From NCBI RefSeq assembly GCF_003350295.1, contig NZ_QLYY01000027.1, forward strand, positions 1 through 64,000: DNA of 64,000 bases, given 5' to 3'. Each line of letters begins with the position of its first letter. Within the stretch, counting starts at the first letter, position 1. The notes beneath the pieces are model-generated. The model was not told the DNA's origin. It made no database searches and was given only the letters and a program-made list of their open reading frames with translations. Positions 34,101 through 43,506 of the stretch are shown piece after piece. The translations under genes were made by a program, and so were the position numbers. The stretch is from Vibrio tetraodonis. GTDB taxonomy: Bacteria; Pseudomonadota; Gammaproteobacteria; Enterobacterales; Vibrionaceae.

Positions 34101-34661
34101 CTATTGCGCTAACCCTAGGCGCGTTTTCCAAGCTTCTCGACTTAACCCATACACGGCATGGTCAAGGATACGACCATTGACATTTTCTGCTCTGGTTAAG
34201 ACACCTTCTAATGTAAATCCAAGTCGTAAGCAAACATTCCGGCTTGGCTGGTTGTCGGTCGCCGCTGAGATTTGGATTTTTTTCATGTCATAATCGTGAA
34301 AAGCAAGCTCAATCATTCTAGACACTGATTTGGTTACTATGCCTTTTCCTTGATAGTCTTGGCTTAACCAATAACCAATCTCTACCGTAGCAAGATCTTT
34401 ATCTATGGAATTAAAGCTGATATTGCCGACCAGCTTAGTTTGATAAAACATGGCACATACTAGAGACTTTCCATCAGCATAATCATGTAGGGAACGCTTG
34501 ATGAAGTTTAGAAAAAACGCTTCGTTTTCAGCATGGACAGGCCAAGATAACCATTGGCTTAAATATTTTCTCTGTTTCGAAACAATATCTAGGTAGCAAG
34601 CAGCAAAGCTCGCTTCAACTAATGCCAGCTCTAGACCCTGTTCAACTTGTAATGCAAACAT
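34101..34661 (-). CDS. GNAT N-acetyltransferase, RimJ/RimL type
   Basis: A 186-residue acetyltransferase of the RimJ/RimL branch, which acetylates N-termini of ribosomal or other proteins. Visible blocks are VEIGYWLSQDYQGKGIVTKS (acetyl-CoA binding, Q/R-x-x-G-x-G/A type) and ISAATDNQPSRNVCLRLGF (the conserved N-x-x-S-x-x-x-x-x-K/R-L-G-F motif). I chose ATG 34661 (MFALQVEQ), with AAGGA five bases upstream. The longer frame adds 18 unlikely residues. It is the first host gene right of the island. Confidence 0.88.
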   Translation of the reverse strand: MFALQVEQGLELALVEASFAACYLDIVSKQRKYLSQWLSWPVHAENEAFFLNFIKRSLHDYADGKSLVCAMFYQTKLVGNISFNSIDKDLATVEIGYWLSQDYQGKGIVTKSVSRMIELAFHDYDMKKIQISAATDNQPSRNVCLRLGFTLEGVLTRAENVNGRILDHAVYGLSREAWKTRLGLAQ

Positions 34662-34796
34662 CTTTTTCCTTCGTATGTATCGAGAAATAGTAAGTTGTAG
34701 ACACAAACAAAACAACCACGCTAGAAAATCATGACTGTTTGAACATCGCCAGATCCGAAGATCTGGCGGCTGATTTACTAAGTGTTAGTATGCTGA

Positions 34797-35219
34797 TTAG
34801 TCACCGCGCAAGATAACTACACGGTTCTCCACTTCCAAATATGCAAAGTGATGTGTTGACATATTTTGCAAAAATGCAGTTAGGTCAACTTCCATAGGCT
34901 CGCTAAAAATAGCACTACATTCACGTGGGTTCTGGTTACCCACTATGAGCAGCTTGGGTGTTTTTCCGTGCCAAACAAGTTTTGCTTCATATTCCGAGTT
35001 ATCGACTCCAGCGTCACATGGTATTACTTCTGAGCGGAAAATCCCATCTTTGATGGTATAACCATTGTAAAGAGTTATTGGCACTTTTGAGGATGTTGGG
35101 AAAATTACTGGTGCACTTGATACAGAACTGCTTTCTCCGGGAAAAGTAGTGGCTGAGTTTGCAGAGGCGACAGATGAAGCCATAAGTGCCAGTAGGCCAA
35201 GCAATTTTATCGTTTTCAT
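34797..35219 (-). CDS. Secreted protein of unknown function, probably Fur-regulated
   Basis: A 140-residue protein with a clean signal peptide (KTIKLLGLLALMASSVASAN). The mature part is about 115 residues with two cysteines (IPCDAG, PRECSAIF) that could form a disulfide. I chose ATG 35219, because AGGAAGTACC directly precedes it and the signal peptide starts there; the longer frame adds 32 residues without a ribosome site. The family is not recognised. A near-perfect Fur box (35282-35296) lies 63 bp upstream, so iron-repressed expression and an envelope role are inferred. Confidence 0.7.
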   Translation of the reverse strand: MKTIKLLGLLALMASSVASANSATTFPGESSSVSSAPVIFPTSSKVPITLYNGYTIKDGIFRSEVIPCDAGVDNSEYEAKLVWHGKTPKLLIVGNQNPRECSAIFSEPMEVDLTAFLQNMSTHHFAYLEVENRVVILRGD

Positions 35220-35281
35220 GGTACTTCCTATTCTTTTCGTTTGGGAACATTCCCAATATAGAAATCTAAAGCACACATAAA

Positions 35282-35296
35282 TGATAATGAATATCA
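35282..35296. promoter_or_regulatory. Fur box (7-1-7) before the secreted protein gene
   Basis: TGATAAT-G-AATATCA matches the 7-1-7 Fur consensus TGATAAT-N-ATTATCA with one mismatch, 63-77 bp upstream of the start at 35219. Confidence 0.65.
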
Positions 35297-35315
35297 AATT
35301 CATTTGTTTTGGCAT

Positions 35316-35761
35316 AGTGTCACATATTATTTTTTTATATAAATTATTTATTGTTTTATTCTCTAAATTTCAAAATAATTATCAAAATTATTTATAATAA
35401 TCATAAACTTAACTTTTATGGCTCTTTTTGCTATCGCGGTATAAACCCGGTAAGATTCTAAAGCCATATGACAATGATAAAATAATGTTAAATATTATTA
35501 TTTTTACTTAATCCTGCCTATTTATTATCGACATTACATTTAGCAAGCGATATAAATACACTTATTTATTGTGTGAATATTACCTGTACTCTAATCCAAC
35601 AAGTTCCATTGATTGATATTGTAAAGTTGAGAAAGTTTATCTACATACCATTAAGCCACTACTGCTTTTATTGGATTAAAACCGCACAATAGTTACACAG
35701 CTATCAATAAATCAACTACGATCTTGTATGAAACAAGACACATTTAACGTCAGGAGTTTCT
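35316..35761. other. AT-rich gene-free stretch
   Basis: About 445 bp of very AT-rich sequence with long A/T runs (for example TTATTTATTGTTTTATTC) between a minus-strand and a plus-strand gene. No gene or RNA is supported. It holds the divergent promoters and looks like H-NS-type curved DNA, perhaps left from an earlier insertion. Confidence 0.5.
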
Positions 35762-36256
35762 GTGAATAGAAACATTCATTTTTACGAACCTAATGATGCC
35801 TACGGATTTCTATCTAACTTTTTCAGTGCTCCGATTAACATCAACGGCACCATATGGAAAACCAGTGAACATTACTATCAAGCACAAAAATTCACGGACA
35901 AAACAATCATAGAGACAATTCAAAATTGCGCTACACCTGATATCGCCTTCTCTCTGAGCCGCCAATACTGCGAGTACGCCAGAGAAGACTGGAATAACAT
36001 TCGATTAGATGTCATGCGCTTTATTGTCGAAGAGAAATTTAAGCAAAATCCAACCTTGGCATTTCTATTACTTGAAACCGGTGATGTAACCATAACCGAG
36101 CACTCGCACAAAGATAGTTTTTGGGGGGATGGTGGTAACGGAAAGGGCGAGAACCAACTTGGCAAAATTCTTATGGCAGTTAGAGAAAAGTTGAGTCTAC
36201 AAGAGCCATACAGCCCGATTCACTTGGTTAATAAAGCACAACTTTCAACTCGATAG
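35762..36256 (+). CDS. NADAR/YbiA-family protein
   Basis: A 164-residue protein of the NADAR (YbiA) superfamily. These enzymes hydrolyse N-glycosidic bonds: YbiA acts on early riboflavin intermediates, and other members remove ADP-ribose from DNA. Family blocks are DAYGFLSNFFSAPI, WKTSEHYYQAQKF and, near the end, FWGDGGNGKGENQLGKILM. The start is GTG 35762 (MNRNIHFYEPND), with AGGAG five bases upstream. Its AT-rich surroundings near an island boundary suggest an accessory gene. Whether it is metabolic or a DNA de-ADP-ribosylation enzyme cannot be told here. Confidence 0.88.
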   Translation: MNRNIHFYEPNDAYGFLSNFFSAPININGTIWKTSEHYYQAQKFTDKTIIETIQNCATPDIAFSLSRQYCEYAREDWNNIRLDVMRFIVEEKFKQNPTLAFLLLETGDVTITEHSHKDSFWGDGGNGKGENQLGKILMAVREKLSLQEPYSPIHLVNKAQLSTR

Positions 36257-36403
36257 TCCATTTAAAATATACAGTTACTGCCGAGATACAGATTCTATGC
36301 GCGAGCAATTAACATGTGTGCTCTGTTGTTTTGTGGAAAAAACAGGCTATCACCTCTTCGCTGACTTGTATAAAGTTAGCAAGCGCTTTAGATTCAAAGT
36401 TAT

Positions 36404-36429
36404 GCGGGAATAGCTGCTTCGATTCCCGC
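36404..36429. terminator. Hairpin between NADAR and solute-binding genes
   Basis: GCGGGAAT (36404-36411) and ATTCCCGC (36422-36429) pair around a 10-nt loop between two convergent genes, so it probably ends both transcripts. Confidence 0.6.
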
Positions 36430-36469
36430 TATTAAAGCTTGTTCACAAGCAAGAATAAAGAACTCGTCG

Positions 36470-37228
36470 TTAAATATACTTCTTAATGATTTCGTCAATT
36501 TTACCCTGTTTTTTAAGTACTTTTAGACGCTTATTAATATAGTCTTGAACTTCTTTATCCATGGTGGGTGATAAAGCCAGGTACACAGAGTAATCAGGTA
36601 TCACGTCATTGAACCCTTGCTGAGCATAAAGGCTTTTATCAAGATTAAGTTGATTTTGGTTGTAGATAATTCTGGAACCCATTTCAACAAACACCATTTC
36701 TCCGGGGTGACGATCAATCACTCGAAATGCCGACTGATAATTTTTAACTCGCATTTCTTGTACTTCCCCACTTGCAAAATAGGGCTGAAGTTCAGGATAA
36801 TCAAACCCCATCAGTAATACGACCACTTTGCCATTCAGGTCAGATGCTTTGGTATAATCAATCGGCTTCTTACTGCTAAATAACAAATTATGTCGCACGG
36901 TATAGATGGGTTCTTCCGATAAATTCTCTGACTGGACTTTCCCCCAATGAGGGCTGCCGTAAGTAATCCAATTACCTTGGTCTTGTGAGGAGAGAATAGA
37001 AATCATACGATTAAACGGATAAGTGTGATAATTGAGCTGGTGATCACTATCTTTGAACACTTCTTTAACGATATCTGTCACTATACCAGAATGGTCAGCG
37101 CCTTTAGTTTCAATCTGAAATGGCCTAGCTTGCTCTGCAATGACGTAGTAGTCGATCTTGTTTGCATTGGCCAAAGATGTGTTCAGCATAAACAAAACAA
37201 CTGATGTGAGTTGAAATTTCCAGTTCAT
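36470..37228 (-). CDS. Periplasmic solute-binding protein (SBP_bac_3 family)
   Basis: A 252-residue protein with a signal peptide (KFQLTSVVLFMLNTSLANAN). The mature domain resembles family-3 amino-acid binding proteins (PFQIETKGADHSGIVTDIVK, then the hinge and the C-terminal INKRLKVLKKQGKIDEIIKK). No permease or ATPase gene is adjacent. Instead it is divergent from a membrane-bound hybrid kinase, with 70 bp between them. It may therefore be a sensory binding protein feeding the kinase rather than a transporter part, as in several Vibrio and Shewanella loci. The ligand is unknown. Confidence 0.8.
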   Translation of the reverse strand: MNWKFQLTSVVLFMLNTSLANANKIDYYVIAEQARPFQIETKGADHSGIVTDIVKEVFKDSDHQLNYHTYPFNRMISILSSQDQGNWITYGSPHWGKVQSENLSEEPIYTVRHNLLFSSKKPIDYTKASDLNGKVVVLLMGFDYPELQPYFASGEVQEMRVKNYQSAFRVIDRHPGEMVFVEMGSRIIYNQNQLNLDKSLYAQQGFNDVIPDYSVYLALSPTMDKEVQDYINKRLKVLKKQGKIDEIIKKYI

Positions 37229-37299
37229 TATCGATCCCCATTTTATTATTGAACAATTAAAACTATATTTACATTAGCGAACATTAAGTAAGAGTGTAG

Positions 37300-39204
37300 T
37301 TGCATATTTTGAATAAAGAACGTCGATATCTTAGCATTGGTAAACAAGTGGTTTACACGGTTGCCTTCTTTAGCCTAATACTGGCTTTGGTAGGCACCAG
37401 CTACAATCTATATCAACAGTTGCAGAGAGACATTGATAACCTGCATCTAACTCTCGACAACCTAAAAACCAGCCAGCTTGCAAGCCTTCGTACCAGCCTT
37501 TGGGTCGAAGATAGAGGTTTATTAAACGCTCAGCTAGAAGGCTTAATCAACTTGCCGAGAGTCGACTATGTTCACCTTTATAGTGGTAACGAGTCCATTA
37601 TTGAAAAAGGCCACACATCACATGACGCCATTTCCGTCACTTGGCCTTTGGAGTACGAGCTAGGGAATAAAAGTTACTCTCTAGGAAGACTCGTCATTCA
37701 ATCGGATCTAGCACCTATCTACGATGACCTCTGGGTGCAGTTTTTTCATATATTGGCAGCAGAAGTTGTTCGCATACTTTTGTTGCTAGTCGCACTGCTC
37801 AGCTTCATCTGGATAGTTATAATTAAACCTATCAGTATGATAGCGGAAGCCGTAGCAAGTGTAAAAAAAGATCATTCACTTCAGAATGTTACGCTCTATC
37901 CTCGCATGTTTAAAGATGAAATATCTCATCTGGCTGAGAATTTTAATAACTCAAATGTTCGCCTAGACGCCTACCACCAAGAGCTAAAAAGCGCGAAAGA
38001 ATATGCCGAAACCGCTAACCGTCGTAAGAGTGAATTCTTGGCTAACATGAGCCATGAAATTCGCACCCCGATGAACGGCATTATCGGTATCGCAGCGCTA
38101 ATGGAAGACTTAGATTTAAACCAATCCCAGATGAAATACCTGAAGATGATTCAACAGTCATCAGAAGATATGCTGGTCATAATCAACGATATTCTCGATA
38201 TTTCTAAAATTGAAGCGGGTCGAATTGAGTTAGAGACGATACCTTTTGATATCCATCAACTCATTGATGATCTTCATAGAGTTAATGAGGTTAAAGCTAA
38301 TAGTAAGCACTTACAGATGATGGTAGATATTGAACCCAACGTCCCCCAAACCCTGTTAGGAGACCCCATTCACGTCAAACAGATCCTCAATAACCTTGTG
38401 AGTAATGCGATCAAATTCACCCAGGTTGGGTTTGTTAGAATCAATGTCAGCTATCCACCATCAGGTTTAAAGGTTGCTGTGAGTGATACGGGGATTGGAA
38501 TCGAAGCAGACAAACTCGATGTTATCTTTGATAAATTCCATCAAGCCGATGGGAGTACAACGCGGCAATATGGCGGCACAGGGCTCGGACTTGCAATTTC
38601 CAAAGAGCTGACCGAGTTGATGGGCGGAAACATACAAGTATCGAGTGAAGTCGGGCTCGGTAGTCGCTTTTCCGTAGAGTTACTACTTCCTTCTCAATCT
38701 GGCAGTCTAAAAGTTATCACCTCACAAAACGAAACAGACAAGCAAAACAGAGTAAAAGTACTAGCAAAGCCAAGTGAGAATAATCAAGACAAGCCAGTAT
38801 CATCGAAAGCACAAATATTAGTTGTAGAAGATAATTCGGTTAATCAGGTGGTGATAACAAGATTGCTCGAGCGACTCAACCTAAGCTGTGATGTAGCTGA
38901 GAACGGTCAAATCGCATTGGATCTTTTCAAGCTGCATGACTACCAAATAATATTCATGGATTGCCATATGCCAGTAATGGATGGACTTACAGCAACTCAA
39001 CATATTAGAAAAATGTCCAACTGGGGTCGTCAAGTGCCAATCATTGCCGTAACGGCCAACGTGCTAGAAGAAGACAAACAGCTGTGCTTTGATGCAGGAA
39101 TGAGTGGGTTTATTTCAAAGCCTGTCAACGTCGACACGATAGAAAAAACGCTACGCGAACATATGCCTGCAGCTATGGATAATTCACTGGACATCACAAG
39201 CTAA
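37300..39204 (+). CDS. Hybrid sensor histidine kinase with receiver domain
   Basis: A 634-residue membrane kinase. Membrane segments lie at about 16-36 and 152-178 and flank a periplasmic sensor of about 115 residues. A HAMP-like region follows, then a dimerisation/phosphoacceptor domain with SEFLANMSHEIRTPMNG (His252), an ATPase domain with N box ILNNLVSNAIKFT, G1 SDTGIGIE and G2 GGTGLGLAIS, and a C-terminal receiver (ILVVEDNSVNQ, acceptor Asp554 in FMDCHMPVMDG). No Hpt domain is fused. TTG 37300 is the likely start. It is divergent from a solute-binding protein gene that may provide its signal. Confidence 0.93.
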   Translation: MHILNKERRYLSIGKQVVYTVAFFSLILALVGTSYNLYQQLQRDIDNLHLTLDNLKTSQLASLRTSLWVEDRGLLNAQLEGLINLPRVDYVHLYSGNESIIEKGHTSHDAISVTWPLEYELGNKSYSLGRLVIQSDLAPIYDDLWVQFFHILAAEVVRILLLLVALLSFIWIVIIKPISMIAEAVASVKKDHSLQNVTLYPRMFKDEISHLAENFNNSNVRLDAYHQELKSAKEYAETANRRKSEFLANMSHEIRTPMNGIIGIAALMEDLDLNQSQMKYLKMIQQSSEDMLVIINDILDISKIEAGRIELETIPFDIHQLIDDLHRVNEVKANSKHLQMMVDIEPNVPQTLLGDPIHVKQILNNLVSNAIKFTQVGFVRINVSYPPSGLKVAVSDTGIGIEADKLDVIFDKFHQADGSTTRQYGGTGLGLAISKELTELMGGNIQVSSEVGLGSRFSVELLLPSQSGSLKVITSQNETDKQNRVKVLAKPSENNQDKPVSSKAQILVVEDNSVNQVVITRLLERLNLSCDVAENGQIALDLFKLHDYQIIFMDCHMPVMDGLTATQHIRKMSNWGRQVPIIAVTANVLEEDKQLCFDAGMSGFISKPVNVDTIEKTLREHMPAAMDNSLDITS

Positions 39205-39210
39205 ACAACA

Positions 39211-39236
39211 CAGCCAGCAGGCAAGCCTACTGGCTG
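39211..39236. terminator. Terminator between convergent kinase and lipoprotein genes
   Basis: CAGCCAG (39211-39217) and CTGGCTG (39230-39236) pair around 12 nt between two convergent genes. Confidence 0.6.
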
Positions 39237-39256
39237 GAATATACGACTAAGAGTGA

Positions 39257-40354
39257 TTATTGAACCTTAACTAAGCCATATTCATTGGCATCAGTATCAT
39301 CGTCAGAGCCATAAAACATGCCACCCGTTGTTCCATAAGCCGTGATCCCCTCAATTTTGTGGTCAGGGAAAGAGTGAATCGCTTTAATTGCAATATCGTG
39401 TGGTGAGCTTTCCATATCTTGCATAAAGGTGTCACTTTCTAAATAGAATGCACTAGTACTTCTATACATGGTCGAATTGGGCTCACTACCTTCTGGCGCG
39501 CTATCGTCTCCTGGATCTAACGAAGCTACACCATACAAATAATGCCATTGTTCTGTATAGAAAAGATCGGAGATATTACGGCTTGTTCCCCATTCTAATG
39601 GTGCCTGTATATTACCCACATGTCTTAACTCTAACACTTGAGCAGTGTCTGAAGTGATATCAGCCATAGGATGTATTTTGTCCCAATACAAGTCACCTGA
39701 CCCCCTATCTCCTAACAAAATATTATAGCTACCATCATCACTATCAGATGGTGCACAGGCTAAACCTTCGAAGCTTTTATCATCATAGGTTGATTGGTTG
39801 CCGTCATCGGTCAGCTGATAGGTTGCTGCCAAAGATAACCCTGAATAGAGACCGCCTTGCGTTGGGTCGCGTTCGATAAGAAACAAGCGACCATATTGGT
39901 AGGTACCCGCATCTTCATCGTGGTAATAACCACTTTCTGCAGCCAGATAGTAAGTATCATCTATCTGGCAAATAGCTTCTAAATCATTACCTCTGGCCTC
40001 GTCAGACCAGTTAACGATACTTTGATCAAGTGGTACAACAGTGGCAGAATCACTATGGCGCTCAACAATAGCAAATCTTGGTTTTGGAGTTTGATCGCCA
40101 TAGTTTTTCCAGTCAAATACCGCTAAGGTACTATAGTCGTATCGCTCACCATTTTCTGCCGCATCTCCCGCAGCAAGGCCGCTTATCGAAGACTCAACAT
40201 TTGATGAAAATTCAAGTGTAGGCTCACTATTACCATTAGAATTGGGGTTGGATTCGTCATCATTACCATCATCACTACATCCGGTAACCCCAGAGACTAA
40301 GGCTCCCATCATGGCAAGCAATATTAGATTCTTTTTGTACTTATCGTTTCTCAT
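39257..40354 (-). CDS. Acidic surface lipoprotein, beta-propeller-like, unknown function
   Basis: A 365-residue lipoprotein. The signal peptide NLILLAMMGALVSGVTGC places the lipidated Cys near residue 26, followed by a low-complexity acidic spacer (SDDGNDDESNPNSNGNSEPT). The rest is rich in Asp, Gly and Tyr with spaced repeats such as LEAICQIDDTYYLAAESGYY, SFEGLACAPSDSDDG and IEGITAYGTTGGMFYGSDDD. These E-G-(L/I) repeats resemble esterase-like/phytase beta-propellers. No catalytic set is identifiable. Function is unknown. The 280 bp upstream (40355-40636) hold no recognisable gene. Confidence 0.7.
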   Translation of the reverse strand: MRNDKYKKNLILLAMMGALVSGVTGCSDDGNDDESNPNSNGNSEPTLEFSSNVESSISGLAAGDAAENGERYDYSTLAVFDWKNYGDQTPKPRFAIVERHSDSATVVPLDQSIVNWSDEARGNDLEAICQIDDTYYLAAESGYYHDEDAGTYQYGRLFLIERDPTQGGLYSGLSLAATYQLTDDGNQSTYDDKSFEGLACAPSDSDDGSYNILLGDRGSGDLYWDKIHPMADITSDTAQVLELRHVGNIQAPLEWGTSRNISDLFYTEQWHYLYGVASLDPGDDSAPEGSEPNSTMYRSTSAFYLESDTFMQDMESSPHDIAIKAIHSFPDHKIEGITAYGTTGGMFYGSDDDTDANEYGLVKVQ

Positions 40355-40636
40355 TGGTTATCCGTTCCTCATCATGCCAATGGCAAAAATGATATGCCTT
40401 CGGCCATCTCATTTTGCCGATAAAATCGAACGAAAAATTAATGATTTAGTGATAAAAACAGAAACGAATTATGGGGAGATACACGGAAAAAACATCAAAT
40501 CATAGGCTAAAATGATTTATGTTTTTCAGCTAAACAATGGGCATATTCAACGAGAAAAGGAAGTGAGTTCAAACATGAACTGCAATAGTAGGAAGTAGGT
40601 TTTTCTACGATTAGACTCAAATACTCACTGTTATCG

Positions 40637-41533
40637 TTAAAAACCAATTAGCGTGATTTTACCTTGGGCCAAATCTTCAAACTGACAGGAGAAATCGACC
40701 CTTTTATCTTGCTCTTTACTGTACAGAGCCTCAAGCTTTTCAAAGGCTGAAGGAATAAAGCTAACACTTTTTAGCCGCAAGCTTTTACGCGAAGCACTGT
40801 CGAGAAAGGCAAGCGCTGATTTATCGAGCACTTTGTGGCAGGTATCTAAAATATCTTTGCTCACCAACTTACTATGGATTGCTTGTTGTAAGTCGTCCTT
40901 ACTTATTTTCGAATTGGATCGCGACAATATACATATCGCGTAAATATCTAATATTGCTACCGCTCGAGTTCTCTGAGTGTCACCATCTTCGTACATAGCA
41001 AGCAAACAAGGGATTTTACTTTCATCAAAAGATTGCTTACGGATGTTACTAAGAGAGAGGCGAGCGCCAATTTCACGCTTCATTAGCTTCTCGAGCTGAG
41101 CGAGCTTAGGTAAGGCCAATTCCTTTTGCACATCATTAATATTTTCTAGTGTGCGTTCACTTTCTTCTGCTCCTTGTACTAAAGGCAGCAGCTTACGATG
41201 CAGATCTTTATCAACGAAAGGCTTTGATAAGACAAAACTAGCACCTGCTGACTTAGCTTGGTTTATTTGGACTTGGTCATCGACAGTAGTAATCATGCCC
41301 ATCTTGGTGCCTAGATCGAGCTTTTTTATTTCTTGAATTAGAGTGAGCCCTGTCATATCAGGCATATGCCAGTCGGTTAGAACAATCTCAGGTTGCCATT
41401 CCTTTACTCTATTAAGCGCACCGACTGCACTGTCCTCTTTTTGGATGGATAAACGACGATAGCCAAACTTTTCTAATGCTCGTCGGACTATCTCTAATGT
41501 CGCTTTACTGTCATCGACAATCAGGATTTTCAC
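40637..41533 (-). CDS. Response regulator with uncharacterised C-terminal domain
   Basis: A 298-residue protein. Residues 1-120 are a complete receiver: acidic pair DD at 7-8, phosphoacceptor Asp54 (VLTDWHMPDMTG) and switch Lys in LSKPF. Residues about 140-298 form a second domain of unknown type (LAQLEKLMKREIGARLSLSN, later FCxxL-free helical and beta segments), without helix-turn-helix, GGDEF, EAL or HD-GYP motifs. It ends FEDLAQGKITLIGF. No kinase is adjacent. It resembles Vibrio regulators with a PilZ-unrelated output domain. The output is unknown. Confidence 0.82.
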   Translation of the reverse strand: MKILIVDDSKATLEIVRRALEKFGYRRLSIQKEDSAVGALNRVKEWQPEIVLTDWHMPDMTGLTLIQEIKKLDLGTKMGMITTVDDQVQINQAKSAGASFVLSKPFVDKDLHRKLLPLVQGAEESERTLENINDVQKELALPKLAQLEKLMKREIGARLSLSNIRKQSFDESKIPCLLAMYEDGDTQRTRAVAILDIYAICILSRSNSKISKDDLQQAIHSKLVSKDILDTCHKVLDKSALAFLDSASRKSLRLKSVSFIPSAFEKLEALYSKEQDKRVDFSCQFEDLAQGKITLIGF

Positions 41534-41639
41534 AAAAAGTCTTCTGCTCTAGCTTGATGATTAATTTAAATTATAGGCACAATTTCTGACGACAACTAAA
41601 CTTACACCCTATAGTTATCCCAAAACATAGAATGAGTTC

Positions 41640-42455
41640 ATGGATTTAACCGCGCTTCTCACGACTCCGTTAATAACTACTGAGAGTTTGTTTGCCCTTG
41701 CAGTCGATGTTGGGCTGTTAATCTTGCTGGTATGGTTTGTCATTTTGCTGCTCATGATCCGAGAGTTTCGCCAATTCGCTCGTGATGTGGTTCATGGCCC
41801 TCAATCTGGCTCAAGTCCAATAATGGATGGTCAAACCTACGAGATCTGCCAAGAGTCGGTTGAAAACGCTCTCAATTATACCGCTGAAAACAATGACACT
41901 TTAAACGATCTCATCATCATTCAAAAAGCGCTGGAGGCCCAAGTTTCACAGATCAAGGCTGCCAGTCAAATCAGCCTCACCGCCGATGAACAAGAGTCCA
42001 TCGATGACCTTAATCAGCAGCTATCCAAGTCTCACCAGCTTATCCGCAAGCTCAAAGGAGACCTTGATCGGAGCATGGAAGGGTTAAGAAAAGCCAAAAA
42101 TAAACTCGACAAGCAATCAGATACGGTTGACAGCCTGCGACAAGAAAAAGAACAACTTGAAAAACAGTTTGAACAACTAGAGAAAGAATATATGCAGGTT
42201 AGTGAATCTGGTGGCTTTGATAAAATGGAGAAAGAGTATCATCAAGAAAGACAACAGTTGCTCAATATTATTGAGAACTACAAGAAGAAAGTCAGCGAAC
42301 AGCCAGAAGGTGGAGCTGGCCCGTCTAATGAAGAGCTCGAAGCTATCCAACAACAATTGCACCATGTCACTAAAGAAAAAGAGTTCGTCGAAAAGAAATA
42401 TCTCGATTTACTTGAAGAGTCAGAAAAAAAAGCTGAGGAGAAAAAGGACCAATAA
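41640..42455 (+). CDS. Membrane-anchored coiled-coil protein of unknown function
   Basis: A 271-residue protein with one N-terminal membrane segment (VDVGLLILLVWFVILLLMIR, about residues 22-42). From about residue 110 to the end it is an almost continuous coiled coil (DLNQQLSKSHQLIRKLKGDL, EKEQLEKQFEQLEKEYMQ). The architecture suits a cytoplasmic rod attached to the inner membrane. Similar proteins are often labelled as partitioning-like by mistake; no ATPase motif is present. It is divergent from the response regulator and convergent with the SPOR gene. Confidence 0.7.
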   Translation: MDLTALLTTPLITTESLFALAVDVGLLILLVWFVILLLMIREFRQFARDVVHGPQSGSSPIMDGQTYEICQESVENALNYTAENNDTLNDLIIIQKALEAQVSQIKAASQISLTADEQESIDDLNQQLSKSHQLIRKLKGDLDRSMEGLRKAKNKLDKQSDTVDSLRQEKEQLEKQFEQLEKEYMQVSESGGFDKMEKEYHQERQQLLNIIENYKKKVSEQPEGGAGPSNEELEAIQQQLHHVTKEKEFVEKKYLDLLEESEKKAEEKKDQ

Positions 42456-42478
42456 TTTATCCGGCCCTTATATCAAAG

Positions 42479-43348
42479 CTACTTGACACACATAACATTG
42501 AGTAACGAGGAACCTTTGAGTGACTTCACCTTTCCGGTATAAAAAAGGCCTGTTTTTTCTTCCCCCCAATAAGGTAAATGCATTGGCCACTTGTCCTTCA
42601 TCATCACATTAGCTTTCAGCAAAGATTGCCATTCGTTATTACTGGCAAGACGCATCCCCATTTGATCACAAGTCTTATACGCCATATCGTAGCTCATTCG
42701 GTTCCAAGGTAGCTCATGCTCCATATAAAACTGGTCATTGCTGAGCAGTGAATAAGGTACAGTATATTCAACACCATTAATCACTATTTTATGGCGAATC
42801 GCCATACTCTCTTTTCGTTCATGAGCCACTACTTGCTGATTAGTCGAACCTGCATCAAGCTTAGGCTGCGATTTTGTTGATATTTCTTTGGTCGTCGGCG
42901 GTGTATTACTTTTCTGAGCTGAACCTTTTGATACCTGGCGGATAAACGCTTGACCGTAGTCCGGCAGACGTTTCACTCTAGCCAAGTCTTGTTTTGCATT
43001 AGAGAAATTTTTATATGGCCCAACCAGACATCGGTACACATCACCCTCAGGTTTAGCCCAAACATCTGCTGTAATACTGGGATAAATACGTTTCGCTTCA
43101 ATTAAGCTCAGTGGCTCACTATAGATACCGCACTGAATCCAAAAGTAAGATGAGTCGGGTTTGGGCTTTCTTTTTCCCCACATCCCATTGCCTATCGGAC
43201 AATCACTCTCCAACAAGGGAAGACTACTATTTGATACTTGTCTCGCATCACACAAAAATTCCTGTGTGTAAGCCTTATCAGGCAAGGTTAAACCCAACAC
43301 AGTAAGGTTTATGAGTACAACCATAGAAAGTTTGGATTTTACAACCAT
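42479..43348 (-). CDS. SPOR-domain-containing secreted protein
   Basis: A 289-residue protein with a signal peptide (SKLSMVVLINLTVLGLTLPD). Residues about 70-140 resemble a SPOR domain (YFWIQCGIYSEPLSLIEAKR, CLVGPYKNFSNAKQDLARVK), which binds septal glycan strands stripped of stem peptides. A linker rich in Ser, Thr and Lys follows, then a C-terminal domain of about 90 residues (YTVPYSLLSNDQFYMEHELP, SYDMAYKTCDQMGMRLASNN) that resembles sulfatase-modifying/C-type-lectin-like folds. A role at the cell wall is likely; the partner is unknown. Confidence 0.72.
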   Translation of the reverse strand: MVVKSKLSMVVLINLTVLGLTLPDKAYTQEFLCDARQVSNSSLPLLESDCPIGNGMWGKRKPKPDSSYFWIQCGIYSEPLSLIEAKRIYPSITADVWAKPEGDVYRCLVGPYKNFSNAKQDLARVKRLPDYGQAFIRQVSKGSAQKSNTPPTTKEISTKSQPKLDAGSTNQQVVAHERKESMAIRHKIVINGVEYTVPYSLLSNDQFYMEHELPWNRMSYDMAYKTCDQMGMRLASNNEWQSLLKANVMMKDKWPMHLPYWGEEKTGLFYTGKVKSLKGSSLLNVMCVK

Positions 43349-43506
43349 TCTTACATCCTCATTCCAACCTTAAATTTCCTATCCAATCACTTGGCAATAC
43401 TAGAAACAGAGCCTGCCAATATTCTAAACTTGATGCAAAAAAAGAGCCGTAACTTGCTACGACTCTTAGTTGGATGACAATTATATAATAAAATCCGAAG
43501 GTTAGC

